Shown: positions 33,301-43,325 of the stretch, piece after piece
How the letters are laid out: every line of letters begins with the position of its first letter
Position numbering within the stretch: the first letter of the stretch is position 1
From: Dendrolimus kikuchii
Lineage: Eukaryota; Arthropoda; Insecta; Lepidoptera; Lasiocampidae
Assembly: GCA_019925095.2 (NCBI GenBank)
Contig: CM034389.1
Location: forward strand, 16,727,435 to 16,791,434
Direction: 5' to 3'
Length of the DNA stretch: 64,000 nt
Translations under genes and position numbers: made by a program
The notes under the pieces: model-generated
Database searches by the model: none
The model's input: only the letters and a program-made list of their open reading frames with translations
What the model was told of the DNA's origin: nothing

Positions 33301-35840
33301 TGCAAGGGAAACCAGCAGATTATATAAATCAAGCGGACTTTATTGAGAAGTTTGAGAAAAAAATGGTGAAGAAGACCAGACACAGTCGCCTCTCAAGCAC
33401 CATGGACACTTCAGACGATGGTAAAACTGAAGTAAGTTGTAATTTTTCCTGCATCACCTACATACATCGCCAGATTATCTAAGAATTTCCTTTAATTTAG
33501 CTGGCCTGGAAGAGATTCATTTAAGTAATAAGGCCGCCTATTGTATTGCCTAGAAAGTACTGTAAATAATTATTTTTTATAATTTATTTATTTTGGTGTG
33601 CAATAAAGTGTTATTAAGTTGTAGTAGTTATGGAACAATAGTTATCTAATATAATATAAAATTTCAGTGTCAGTGACTGCTATGCCCTGTAAAAATTAAA
33701 GTACTGTTTTTTAATCCGGTATTTTGCTTTCATGTGGCTAATATACCTTTTATTAGCCAGGAATGTGATCATGCTTCAGACAGGGTCGAATGTCATTGCA
33801 ATAACTGTAGTTTATGATAATGAGGCGCCAGGCATTTTGTCTTCGCATTTAGGATCAAGTATCTTTCTTCGGGTCTATTCAAAGCTTAAATGTTTTTATC
33901 ATTACATTCTTCTACTCCTGTTTATTCAACTCAATAGCCTTTTGCTAATAATAACTGTTTACAACTAAATTTCCTAAGTATTTAGTTTTTACAGATTAGT
34001 CTCTTTGATACATAAGCCTCTTCCAGCTCTTTCCATGTGTCCCTGTCCCTCGTTAGTCTTGGCCATAAGGGATTCGCAACTTCCTTAATATCTTCATCCA
34101 GTCTTGTACTGTCTCCCTCGTCTTCTTTTCCCATCTCGTGGTATCCACTCAGTTACCGTCTTTTTCTATTTTATAGTGCTTTCTCTTGTCATATGGGGCA
34201 GTCTATCTCCATTTAAGCTTTTTAATTTTTGCTATTAGATCTACTTTTGTGAATTTGCTTTTTTTCTATCTCTTAGTTTTGTTTCTTCTCCTGTTTATTG
34301 GTGACTGATAATTCTCGCTTCTGTGTGTCAAGGTTACAACTTTAATGTGCCTTTTGATCACCTTGTTTTTGTTGTAGCTGGAGTAATATAGTAAGCAGGC
34401 GGACGACCCACCTGATGGAAAGTGGTTATCGCCGCGTTTGTTCTTTAGTAATTTCAAATGTGCAATCTCTATTTTTTCTTCTTTATTTAGTAGTAAGGGC
34501 TTTGGTGATTAGCTGTCACATTCCCAAAGAAAGTTTTTTATGATACTTTTAATAAAAATCATATTGTAGAGCTGCATGAAAACCTCGGCTGAGACTTATT
34601 TCCTAGTTCCTGATTTCATTTGCCATACAACAGCCGAATACCGTTTTTTTTACGATTCTGGTGTCTGCCATTCTAAATTGCTTAAGCTTCAACAGCAGAA
34701 CATCGAGAATGACAATCGTGCATGTACAATATAACTCTGAAAGAAAGAAATATTTTTTTTTTGGTGGTTACATCCTAGAACTAGCTTACTTATATAATAA
34801 TATATCAGCCTATAGAAATTCCAACGGTGTGCTCGGGTCAGGCTTTAAAATACCATCTAAACATGTTATTTTTAAAATATCATGATAGAAATCATTTTAA
34901 TTACTGTTTAAATAAATGTTATATAATGAATGCGTTGTTTGACTCCTTTTACTTGTACAAAATTATGACGTCATCATTTTCTACATTTGTACTTAATCTA
35001 TGAGGCCGCGACGTTTTGTAGGGTGATAAAAAAGTGTCTCAATATGGGGGAAACCAACAGTCAAATCTACTACGATACTTTTGCTAAATTCGCATACTAT
35101 TTTGGGCAAGTGACCCTTTATCCAAAATTAATTACTACCTCAGCCCCCATAGCCAAATTAGTTTCTTGTCTGGCTTGACTTTTACGTTCGAACTCATTAT
35201 CTTGCAGGAACTTATTCACTCTTATTGACTTGTAGTTTTTCATCTTGTACGAACTTGTGCACGTTTATCGACTTGTGTTTTTAAAAATACAACAATGATA
35301 CTTCCTACTAAAATATTATTCATTCTTATAAGAAGTTGGTACACGTAACACGACTTATACAGTATCTTGAAAGGTTCAAATAAGGACTTGTGTTAATTAA
35401 TAGGGGTCGATTTTTAGACCTCGTCGACACCCAAAATCAGTTTTTATTTTTATCGGTTGTAGTTATGTCGACCTCTGGGAAACCGACTTTGGGAATTCCT
35501 GAGTTAAACGATAACATGTTGTTTTAACGCCTGTTCTTTTATATGTAAAAGTATTAGGATTTATTGTGACATGTGTCCGTTTCCCTATTGATTTGTCTCT
35601 CATCTACCCTATTAGCGAAACCCCAGGCGTAGGTTTATAACTAAAATTAGTTGAATTAATAATTGTGAATAATAATTATATAGGTAATATTAATGTCCTT
35701 TCATTCATTTACAGGTTCCCGAAGCTGTAATGGAATCGTCTGAAAAAACTGAAGACAAAATTCAAGAAGAAGACTCTTCTAAAACACACGAGGATATGGA
35801 TGCGGAGTTAAATGTCGAAAAGATATTGGAAGAAAATTAA
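27235..35840 (+). CDS. Snup: Snurportin-1, complete
   Basis: Coding exons 27235-27377, 28312-28393, 28470-28640, 29676-29870, 30043-30173, 31736-31884, 33277-33431 and 35715-35840: 383 residues plus stop, all introns GT-AG. The N-terminal ~65 residues ([26 protein letters not shown]) are the importin-beta-binding region. Residues about 95-300 form the trimethylguanosine-cap-binding domain, with [60 protein letters not shown] and VGWLFPYMV. Trp278 probably corresponds to the cap-stacking tryptophan of the human protein. The C-terminal tail (about 300-383) is charged and Glu/Lys-rich. The protein imports m3G-capped U snRNPs into the nucleus with importin-beta. The ATG at 27235 was chosen because an overlapping ATG at 27239 hits a stop after six codons. 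Confidence 0.95.
27813..28143 (+). mobile_element. 5'-truncated LINE in snurportin intron 1
   Basis: Flanked by a perfect 13-bp duplication, ATAAGTTGAGAGT (27800-27812 and 28144-28156). Encodes the C-terminal end of a reverse-transcriptase polyprotein: [20 protein letters not shown], then a [15 protein letters not shown] motif, ending AYPARELA and a stop. One base is lost near 27920 relative to the copy at 46456, so the frame breaks. The tail is ATGTATGTATGTA. Same family as 22430, 30222, 46434 and 51510; clade not resolved. Confidence 0.85.
28312..28393 (+). CDS. Snup: Snurportin exon 2 (residues 48-75)
   Basis: Acceptor TTTTTGCAG and donor GTAAGT. Encodes [20 protein letters not shown] and the following residues. 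Confidence 0.92.
28470..28640 (+). CDS. Snup: Snurportin exon 3 (residues 76-132)
   Basis: 57 codons between CTTTCAG and GTAAGT. Encodes the first strands of the cap-binding domain ([30 protein letters not shown]). Confidence 0.94.
28641..29675. other. Snurportin intron 3, nothing recognised
   Basis: AT-rich intron without an identifiable repeat. Confidence 0.5.
29676..29870 (+). CDS. Snup: Snurportin exon 4 (residues 133-197)
   Basis: 65 codons between TTTTTTCAG and GTGAGA, with [31 protein letters not shown] and YVLDLLAWN. Core of the cap-binding fold. Confidence 0.95.
30043..30173 (+). CDS. Snup: Snurportin exon 5 (residues 198-241)
   Basis: Starts [18 protein letters not shown] after CCCAACAG. 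Donor GA|GTGAGT, two bases of codon 241 carried over. Confidence 0.94.
30222..30335 (+). mobile_element. Very short 3' LINE fragment in snurportin intron 5
   Basis: 114 bp covering only the end of the TATG-tailed LINE (TGTCAAAGAGGCAAGTGAGG through ARELA, stop and TATG repeats), flanked by a perfect 14-bp duplication, TATTAATTCATTTG (30208-30221 and 30336-30349). Confidence 0.85.
30655..31250 (+). mobile_element. Decayed LINE reverse-transcriptase remnant
   Basis: Broken frames contain [12 protein letters not shown], typical of the RT thumb region, then LLCVLPNTG, and later [12 protein letters not shown], resembling the C-terminal half of R1/jockey-type ORF2 proteins. Several stops and frameshifts. 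No clear ends. In snurportin intron 5. Confidence 0.5.
31736..31884 (+). CDS. Snup: Snurportin exon 6 (residues 241-291)
   Basis: Acceptor CTTTCAG. Encodes [20 protein letters not shown] and [18 protein letters not shown], containing Trp278. Donor AAG|GTACTT. Confidence 0.95.
31980..32230 (-). repeat. SINE-like repeat, family A, minus orientation
   Basis: The reverse complement carries CGCGTTGGCTTCGCCG, GATAATCACTTTCCATGAG and GGGCCGTCTGTTTGTTTACC, with a pyrimidine-rich CTATCCCAT-like body as in the copies at 4545 and 9846. Confidence 0.6.
32820..33125 (-). mobile_element. LINE polyprotein C-terminal fragment
   Basis: On the minus strand, broken frames read [29 protein letters not shown], then [20 protein letters not shown] and [20 protein letters not shown], the usual C-terminal end of RTE/CR1-type retroposon proteins. 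One stop or frameshift lies between the parts. In snurportin intron 6; the plus-strand frame across it is a shadow. Confidence 0.7.
33277..33431 (+). CDS. Snup: Snurportin exon 7 (residues 291-342)
   Basis: Acceptor TTCAAG, donor GAA|GTAAGT. Encodes [20 protein letters not shown] and a basic stretch, [12 protein letters not shown]. Confidence 0.92.
33985..34170 (-). mobile_element. LINE polyprotein C-terminal fragment
   Basis: The minus strand reads approximately [40 protein letters not shown], the common end of RTE-like retroposon proteins. Short and decayed. Confidence 0.5.
34385..34435 (-). repeat. SINE 3'-tail fragment
   Basis: The reverse complement contains GGCGATAACCACTTTCCATC and AGGTGGGTCGTCCGCCTG, the tail of family A. 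Confidence 0.5.
34436..35714. other. Snurportin intron 7, nothing recognised
   Basis: AT-rich intron; the short open frames show no family resemblance. Confidence 0.45.
35715..35840 (+). CDS. Snup: Snurportin exon 8 (residues 343-383, stop)
   Basis: Acceptor TTTACAG. Encodes an acidic tail ([20 protein letters not shown], then [19 protein letters not shown]) ending in TAA. Confidence 0.93.
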   Translation, partial: VPEAVMESSEKTEDKIQEEDSSKTHEDMDAELNVEKILEEN

Positions 35841-35843
35841 ATT

Positions 35844-35849
35844 AATAAA
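35844..35849 (+). terminator. Poly(A) signal of snurportin
   Basis: AATAAA four bases after the stop codon, followed by a T-rich stretch; a very short 3' UTR is implied. Confidence 0.7.
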
Positions 35850-36057
35850 ACTGTTTTTAATAGTATTTTAAGCCAATGTTATTTTGCTTTTTCATTATAG
35901 CAGTTAAAATTTCTACACTATTGTTTTGTTGTTTTGTTTAGTTTTAATCTAAATAGGAAATAGGTGGTATTTAATTTATCTACTTTTTTTCACATTTGGT
36001 ATCAATTTCTATTTTATATTTATATTAGAAAATCATAAAGTGTAGTTTCCTGTTTCT

Positions 36058-36345
36058 TACTTATTTTTTCTGATTGTCTGTTTGTTCGGGATAAACGTAA
36101 AAACTAATGGGCCGAGTTCAATGCGGGTTTTGCTGATCGATAGTAAATTTCCGGACTTAAAATCTGCGGTACTTTATATTCCGAGAATCCTACTGAAATT
36201 TTCTTGGGGGAGGTTAAGTGGTTAGGTCGAAAAAAATTGATTGAGATGATAAATTTTCACTGTTCGATAAAATCTTTAGTGAAACACACACACACACATA
36301 CATATGTATATACTTTTGAAACAAGATTTACTCTAGTAATTATAT
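36058..36345 (+). repeat. Fragment of the Helitron family seen at 17388 and 38735
   Basis: Shares GGGATAAACGTAAAAACTAATG, GCTGATCGATAG, ACTTAAAATCTGCGGTACTT and TTCACTGTTCGATA. A short CA microsatellite lies at 36287-36299. Confidence 0.55.
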
Positions 36346-36974
36346 AGTACTTATACCAATATAATGTCTCTATTTTGACCGCCCTATATTTTATAGCATC
36401 AGCACATTAGCGGCAAAAGGCAACGCAATACTTAGTTTTAAAGGCCGTAAAGTTTGGCACGGCCTGTACCTGGATACCATTATTAGTTTATGCATATCAT
36501 TTTAAATATAGTCGGCGTCAGTACATGACATTGTAACAATATTTTTTGTGATTTTTGTTTGAAATTGTGATTTATTCGTCAAATTTGTTAGGTACATATT
36601 ACATGTATCACAGGTATAACAGCATTTCAAAATAAAACTTTTCAATATTTACTGCATTTTATCTATTTCATTTAAAACGTACATATAAAAGCTCTAAGCG
36701 ATTACTAAGCTTAAGCGTTGCATGTAAAGTTTAGACTCATCTGAAGATGTGGGGGTAAAATACTTCTGCTTCTGAAACTCTTAAATAAAAAGGGATTTTG
36801 TATCAGTTTAAAATGAATAATTAAATTCGCGTTTATTTTCCTTAGAATATTTAGAGTTAATCGTAATAGTTATTTTCACATTTATAAAATTGCTACTGCC
36901 GGACCTCATACCTTCGGATAAGCTTTAGCTCCAGTTTTTATATACCTTATTTTAAAAATTGAGAGTATATGCAC
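36346..36974. other. Intergenic, nothing recognised
   Basis: AT-rich, unassigned. Confidence 0.5.
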
Positions 36975-37330
36975 AGTCGGTTGATAGACGATATGATGGC
37001 GCTCGACATGTATCTTGTTTTGTCGGGAGGCGGATGTTTGCCTTTCTATATTCGTATCACAAATATCTACTACACTTGCGTCCCAAACTCGAACAACGCG
37101 TGTTTGAACCCTGGCTGGATGGCATGCACTTGAGTAGTTTTCTGACCTAATGTGCAAATTGTCATAATTACCACGTGAGGACGGTGAAGGAAAATTTCGT
37201 GATGAAATCTGCACATTGAGAGAACCGATGTGTCGAACCATGGCGGGTATAAATACTGTCTGTTCCCCTATAAATGAGACGCTCGAGGCTACTAGTAGGA
37301 CGTTTATGGGCTGTTATTATGAGGATGTAT
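36975..37330 (+). repeat. SINE-like repeat, family B
   Basis: Shares with 23630-23935: TTTTCTGACCTAATG, AATTACCACGTG, GAGGACGGTGAAGGAAAATT, ACCGATGTGTCGAACC, CATGGCGGGTATA and CCCCTATAAATGAGACGC. The head carries GTGTTTGAACCCTGG, a B-box-like word. Confidence 0.65.
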
Positions 37331-37818
37331 GAAATATCGTAATCGGTGCATTTTTGTGTGAAGAGAGAACAAACCAGCACACTCAATTAAGTATATTGAT
37401 AGAATAGATTAAAAGCTCACAGAAGATAAATTATGTACAAATAGTCCTTGAAGATTCTTCATATACAATGGGCACGAAAGGACTAAGAAAAAGCAATAAA
37501 ATCTTAATGACTATTTACAAACCGTTAAGTCGTTCTCTCAGCTATAAGTATCGTCAGATACTGAATATTAATACAGTAAATGGCTGAAAAATAACAGTAA
37601 TGTTAATACAGATAGCCCTTATATTTTTAACTTCTATCAACTTTTTAGGTACCCAGTTATAATGTAGTTTCAAGCTTGTCGATACGTTTCCTACTTTCCA
37701 AGTTTATCAAGTTTATGACTATAATCAGTTTAAAAGGTACAATTCAGTTTAGGTAAGACAGATTCTTTTGAAAGACTTGACAACTAATCTGACCCGATAA
37801 TGTTTAAAAATATATATA
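37331..37818. other. Intergenic, nothing recognised
   Basis: Unassigned AT-rich sequence. Confidence 0.5.
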
Positions 37819-38591
37819 TCTATACTAATATTATAAAGCTGAAGAGTTTGTTTGTTTAAAGGCGCTAATCTCAGGAACCGCTGGTCCGATTTGAAAAATT
37901 ATTTCAGTGTTGAATAGTACATTTATCGAGGAAGGCTATATTATATTTTCAAAAAAATTTGGGATCCTTACTAAAAGTTCAATAATATAACCCAAGGTGT
38001 AAAAAAATGACCCGAAAAAATCTTTACACGGCGTGCGCTGCGAAAACTATTGATTATAGAACAAAACAATGTACTACCACTTTGCAGAACATATAAGTCT
38101 CGACAAAAAATATCGCGTAACCATATGTCTAACTATTGTAGTTATTTCACAATAAGTCTTTTCTTTTATTTTTTTAAATAATTAAAATGCCGTCGCTTCA
38201 AAAACACTTTATTTTGTATCTTGGTATTAATCCTCATCAAAATAAATTACTCCATATTCAAGACGAATTCAATACTTTTCTTGAACTTTTTGAATTATTC
38301 ACCAGCAATTCGGACGTTTCATTCGAAAGATATCGCGATATTTAAAATGTAAGTATTAATGTTGCAGCCAAATATACTAATATTGTTTGATTGAACGCGC
38401 TAACCTCAGGAACTACTGGTCTGATTTGAAAAATTCTTTCAGTGTTGGAGATAGCCCATTTATCGAGGAAGGCTATAGGCTATATATCATCACGCTAAGA
38501 CCAACAGGAGCGGAGCACCAATGAAGAATGTTTCAAAATCGGAGGGTTTTGAAAGCAAATTCCACGCGGACGACGTCGCGGGAACAGCTAG
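37819..38591 (+). mobile_element. Helitron, non-autonomous
   Basis: 5' end A|TCTATACTAATATTATAAAG. 3' end GC-rich hairpin CGCGGACGACGTCGCG, then GGAACAG and CTAG|T at 38588-38591. 773 bp. It contains two similar blocks (GCGCTAATCTCAGGAACC and GCGCTAACCTCAGGAACT, each followed by TTATCGAGGAAGGCTATA), so it may be a compound of two related copies. No protein. Confidence 0.8.
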
Positions 38592-38734
38592 TTAAAGTAA
38601 TATAAGTGCCACGCTTATCTAAGTGTCCGCTTGAGAGATGTTGCTAACCTAATACCTCTATGGTTTTGATGCTGTCCAAAGATCTGTCACCTTATCTCAT
38701 ATAGCCGACTAGACCAATTTAGCCACTTTCATAA

Positions 38735-39295
38735 TCTATATAAACGGTGGAGAACATAATGCATTTTTTTTAAATTTCTTATCTGTCTGTTCGGATTTCA
38801 CGTAAGTATCACTACTGGGCCGATTTCGATGCGGTTTTCGCTGATCGACAGTTAATTCTTAGAATCAAACTGCGCATTTTTTATCCTGAGAATCTCGCGG
38901 GAAATTTTCTGGGAATTTAAAATGGCCAGATTTAAAAAAATCGAATTCCAATGTAACTCTTTACTGATCGATAGCAAATTTAATAAAATGTGTGCTATTT
39001 TCTAGCCCGGGAATTTTTCGGAGCGGTTTGAAGTTGTTCGGAGGCATAAAAATTAGCTTATTCCGACACGGTTTCCACTAAAACTAACTAAACTAACTTC
39101 TGTATAATTTTATATATACTTTGTTATCTTGTACTATGTTGTGTTGTGTGTCGCTATTGGAAATAAATATTTTTATTTCTTTCTTTCTGTCTAAAACGAT
39201 ACATTCTTTTTTAATGCTGCGATACCTACTTTGTGTCCCGGGAATACCGTGGGAATTTTAAGTAAAGCGTAGGCGAAATTGCGGGCACATCCTAG
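38735..39295 (+). mobile_element. Helitron-like element, related to 17388
   Basis: Starts A|TCTATATAAACGG and ends ATTGCGGGCACATCCTAG. Shares its body with 17388-18040. An inserted piece with AAATAAATATTTTTATTTCT at about 39100-39190 interrupts it. Confidence 0.6.
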
Positions 39296-39498
39296 TATTA
39301 AATAAGTATGGGTAATGGGTATCTAGTAAAGTTTAGGAGAATAGAGGACATTTTAGTAATAGGTACACACGTCTATATTAACGGACTACAACCTTAATTA
39401 CAAACTTACTCTAATCCAATATGAATAAGACCGCAAGTCGTTAAATTGGTATCAGTGTATAGAATTCAAGATGGTTATTGGTAAGCAAGTATAGGGTA

Positions 39499-39668
39499 AT
39501 AAAACTACGTTTTAACGGTTTTAAGCGCGGTAATTTTATTTGATGAAGATGCCAAGTGTCAACATCTTTGTCTTCCAAAAAACCAGAATCGAATAAAATT
39601 ACCGCGCTTAAAACCGTTAAAACGTAGTTTTATTATGTATACAAGTCGCGAAAACTTAAGAAAATATT
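39499..39668 (+). mobile_element. Fold-back retroelement copy with 12-bp target duplication
   Basis: Flanked by the perfect duplication AAGTATAGGGTA (39487-39498 and 39669-39680). Left arm AATAAAACTACGTTTTAACG through GCGGTAATTTTATT is the reverse complement of the right arm. The constant end TACAAGTCGCGAAAACTTAA, GAAAATATT follows. Confidence 0.85.
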
Positions 39669-40022
39669 AAGTATAGGGTAGTAAGTAATTATAATATTAA
39701 TTTCATTGTTAATGTTTATGCTTCGTTGCGTGTTAGATCCTTGGTTTATAAATCGAACACCTGCACCCTGTGTAGATAACATGTACAACACGAGCACAAT
39801 GTTTAGATACTTTTAAAATTGTAAAAGTTATTTTTTCATTCGTTTTCATCAGGATGTTATTATTTAGGATAATTTACAATAATCATCTTGAGTTGCAAAC
39901 ATTAAACTCCATTAAAATTATCATTCTCACTACATCATTTATAAATATACAGAATCGTCATGGATTACGCTAGGATGACTTTCAGGGAAGTGCATCTCCA
40001 TCTACACATAATACTATTATCT

Positions 40023-40229
40023 AATATAAAATTATACATGTATATTATGTAGATAAATGTATAGTCAAATTCAAATGGGATGGGAGAAGCGAGGCTATGC
40101 GGCCTGTGGAATTGTGTATTCTCTGTGTTCACAGGCAAAGAGTAGAAGAGGATCCGGAATTTATTGACAAGGTGATGAACAAGCTTGGACAGCAACCTAG
40201 ACGCCCTCAGTTTTTATTCAAACAGTAAG
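40023..40229 (+). other. Unassigned open frame or orphan exon
   Basis: A plus-strand frame without an obvious start codon reads KFKWDGRSEAMRPVELCILC, then VHRQRVEEDPEFIDKVMNKL and GQQPRRPQFLFKQ before TAA. The amino-acid mix is protein-like and unlike the surrounding repeats. GTTCACAG inside it could be a splice acceptor, and ACA|GTAAGT at its end a donor. I do not recognise the family; it may be a transposase remnant or one exon of a gene not otherwise visible. Confidence 0.3.
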
Positions 40230-40418
40230 TTAATAATAAAAAGGTAATTTTTCTATGTAACTGCACACTATTGTATCCTACTGTCGGCGCCCATGAGAAT
40301 CATACATGTTAAATTGTTAGTATCATACAAAATGACGCCCACTATGATACAATAGCCTAAGCTTTGGCCTTTTTCAACGAACTTTCAGTGATTTACTCAG
40401 GTCTAGGTCTAGAATAAT

Positions 40419-41124
40419 TGCCAGACGCAGGTACTGACCGGGCACGGCTGCTTCGGTCGGTACCTGTGTCAGATAGGGCGTGAATCGTCGTCAGGGTGCC
40501 AGCACTGCAGTGCCAGCGTCGAGGACACGGCGCTGCACACTCTGCAGGAGTGTCCAGCCTGGGAAGAGGAGCGCCGTGTCCTCGGCGCCACCATCGGAAA
40601 TGACCTGTCGCTCCCGGCCGTGGTCCAGGCCATGGTCGGGGGCCAACCCGAATGGGACGCCGTCGCCTGCTTTTGCGAGGCCGTCATGTCCGCAAAGGAG
40701 GCGGCGGAGCGGGAGAGAGAGCGAGCAGCCGTGCTCCTCTCCCGCCGCAATAACCGGTCTCGGCGCCGGAGGAACACGGACCTCCGGCCGCCATGAACGC
40801 GCGGCGCGGGTGACGGTCAGGGGAGGCTATAAGGCCGTCGCCCGCATCTAAAGCCGCTGAGTAGGGGGCGCGTCGGTGCTCGCGCGCGCCCCTCTCAAAC
40901 ACGAACACGGAGAGGCCCGCTCCTTGCTGGGGTGGGCCCACGCCAGCCGGGGTCGCGGAAGAAAAGCTCACGCATATCCCGTGACCCCGGCTCATGGCGT
41001 CAGGTGGCACCAAGGGGTTTTAGTGGGTATTCCGGCTTCTTTAGCCGGCGAGTCCTACACTCCCCCGCCGAAGTCCCCCCGGCGGGGGTCCGCAAATGGA
41101 TTTCCCCTTGTAAAAAAAAAAAAA
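40419..41124 (+). mobile_element. 5'-truncated R1-clade LINE with poly(A)
   Basis: GC-rich. The frame ending TGA at 40794-40796 reads QVLTGHGCFGRYL, then CQHCSASVEDTALHTLQECP with the Cys/His zinc-finger pattern found at the end of R1-type ORF2 proteins, then an Arg/Glu-rich tail RERERAAVLLSRRNNRSRRR. A GC-rich 3' UTR follows, closing with a run of 13 A at about 41111. Overlapping open frames are shadows of the high GC content. Confidence 0.8.
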
Positions 41125-41709
41125 GTAGAATAATCCCCAAAGTTTTCCCTTGTGTATTGCCTATAATACAAGTGTATCTGGTTTGGCTTAAGGGCCTTAC
41201 TTATAATCGTTTCTTAAATTTAAAGAAACTGCTGAGCAACTGGTTAGTGAAAATCTTACCCATAAACTCCTCTTTAGTCGAATATTTTGGGTACAACCTA
41301 CGTTAATCAATCAAATTTCGTTTATCTGTGCTCCTCTTTGGTAAACAACAAGTTATACACGTTTATAAGTGAAAAAAAAAGATATTTATTGATTAGGGTC
41401 TGATTCTGATTCTCTTACTTAAAAGATGCCTCATCGTTTCTTAACGAGATTATTATAAGTAAGGCCGTAGAAATACACAATGAGTATATTGATTACTTAA
41501 TTTTTCATATTACATTTTTATACTAAAGAAATTCAAAAGCATAATCTAACAGTTACTTATAGTGAGTTCCTTGTATGGGGATAGAGGAGTATTGAACCGT
41601 GAAACTTGATAAAAATGTCAGCAAATATAATGGAAAGATGCATGTTCGTTTGAATAAAGAATAAATTTGAAAGGATTCAGCAGAATCGAGAGATCACATA
41701 ACTTGTATA
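41125..41709. other. Intergenic, nothing recognised
   Basis: Unassigned AT-rich sequence. Confidence 0.5.
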
Positions 41710-41739
41710 TCCCTATTAATATTATAAATGCGAAAGTAA

Positions 41740-41740
41740 C

Positions 41741-41813
<73 letters not shown>
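41740..41813. repeat. (GTCT)n microsatellite
   Basis: About 18 uninterrupted GTCT units just inside the Helitron 5' end, a hallmark of lepidopteran microsatellite-associated Helitrons. Confidence 0.97.
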
Positions 41814-42169
41814 TCCGTTTTCACGTAAAAACTACTGGACCGATTTGGCTGAAACTCAGTATATATATATTTTCGATGCCGAGAATGAACATAGGATACT
41901 TTTTATCCCGGAAAATGGGATAGTTTCCGGGATAAAAGTATATTTGTCTCTCTGTTTGTTATCCTTTTATGGAAAGACTATTGGACTGATTTGGCTGATA
42001 CTCGGTACATATATAATTTTAATACCGAGGGTGGCCAAGGGATACTTTTCATCCCGGACACTGGGATAGATTTTGGGATAGATTTATGTAAAGTTTATCC
42101 CGGAAACTAGGATAGGTTTTTTATTTGTGGTTGGCCATTTTCGTCATTTTGTTTATTTTGGTCAATTTG

Positions 42170-43325
42170 GTCGTTTAGGTAGTTTTGTTTAGTTTAGTTG
42201 TTTTGGTAGTTGTGGTAGTTTTGGTTGGCAGTTTTGCTATTTTCGGTAGTTTATGCTGGTAGTTTTGGTAGTTTCGGTTGTTTTGGTAGTCGTGATAGTT
42301 TTGGTGGTTGTGGTAGTTTTGGTAGTTGTGGTAGTTTTGTTTTGTAGATTTGGTAGTTTCGGTAGATTTGGTAGTTGTGGTAGTTTTGATCGGTAGATTT
42401 AGTAATTGTGGTAGTTTTGGTAGTTGTGGTAGTTTTGTTTTGTAGATTTGGTAGTTTTGGTTGGTAGATTCGATTATTTTGGTAGTTGTGGTAGTTTTGA
42501 TAGTTGTGGTAGTTTTGGTTTGTAGATTTGGTAGTTTTGGTTGGTCGATTTGGTATATTCGGTTGTTTTGGTAGTTTTGGTAGTTGCGGTAGTTTTGATA
42601 GTTGTGGTAGTTTTGGTAGTTGTGGTAGTTTTGGTAGTTTTGATAGTTGTGGTAGTTTTGATAGTTGTGGTAGTTTTGATAGTTGTGGTAGTTTTGGTAG
42701 TTGTGGTAGTTTTGGTAGTTTTGATAGTTTTGGTAGTTTTGGTAGTTTTAATAGTTGTGGTAGTTTTGGTAGTTGTGGTAGTTTTGATAGTTGTGGTAGT
42801 TTTGATAGTTGTGGTAGTTTTGGTAGTTTTGATAGTTGTGGTAGTTTTGGTAGTTTGATAGTTGTGGTAGTTTTGGAAGTTGTGGTAGTTTTGGTAGTTT
42901 TGATAGTTGTGGTAGTTTTGATAGTTGTGGTAGTTTTGGTAGTTGTGGTAGTTTTGATAGTTGTGGTAGTTTTGGTAGTTTTGATAGTTGTGGTAGTTTT
43001 GGTAGTTTTGATAGTTGTGGTAGTTTTGGTAGTTTTGATAGTTGTGGTAGTTTTGGTAGTTTTGATAGTTTTGATAGTTGTGGTAGTTTTGATAGTTGTG
43101 GTAGTTTTGGTAGTTGTGGTAGTTTTGGTAGTTGTGGTAGTTTTGATAGTTGTGGTAGTTTTGGTAGTTGTGGTAGTTTTGGTAGTTTTGATAGTTGTGG
43201 TAGTTTTGGTAGTTTTGATAGTTGTGGTAGTTTAAGTAGTTGTGGTAGGTTTAGTTGGTGGATTTGGTAGTTTTGGTTGGTAATTTGGTAGTTTCAGTAG
43301 TTTTAGTACGTTTGGTAGTTTTGGT
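42170..43325. repeat. 9/18-bp minisatellite
   Basis: Units TAGTTTTGG, TAGTTGTGG and TAGTTTTGA alternate for more than 1.1 kb. Because the unit length is a multiple of three, frames stay open and yield artefactual proteins of GSFGSCGSFDSCG and VVVLVVLIVVVV type. Confidence 0.95.

Noticed and set aside
36906..37241. 111-codon minus-strand frame
   Set aside because: It lies entirely across a family B SINE; other copies do not preserve the frame.
40480..41306. Several long overlapping frames on both strands
   Set aside because: Shadows of a GC-rich R1-like LINE; the real remnant frame is the one ending at 40796.
41740..41813. Possible CRISPR-like direct repeats
   Set aside because: A simple GTCT microsatellite without spacers, in a eukaryotic genome; no CRISPR array is expected or seen.
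42528..43235. 235-codon open frame of GSFGSCGSFDSCG repeats and an overlapping Val/Leu/Ile-rich frame
   Set aside because: Both are translations of the 9/18-bp minisatellite, whose unit is a multiple of three; two different frames are open over the same DNA.
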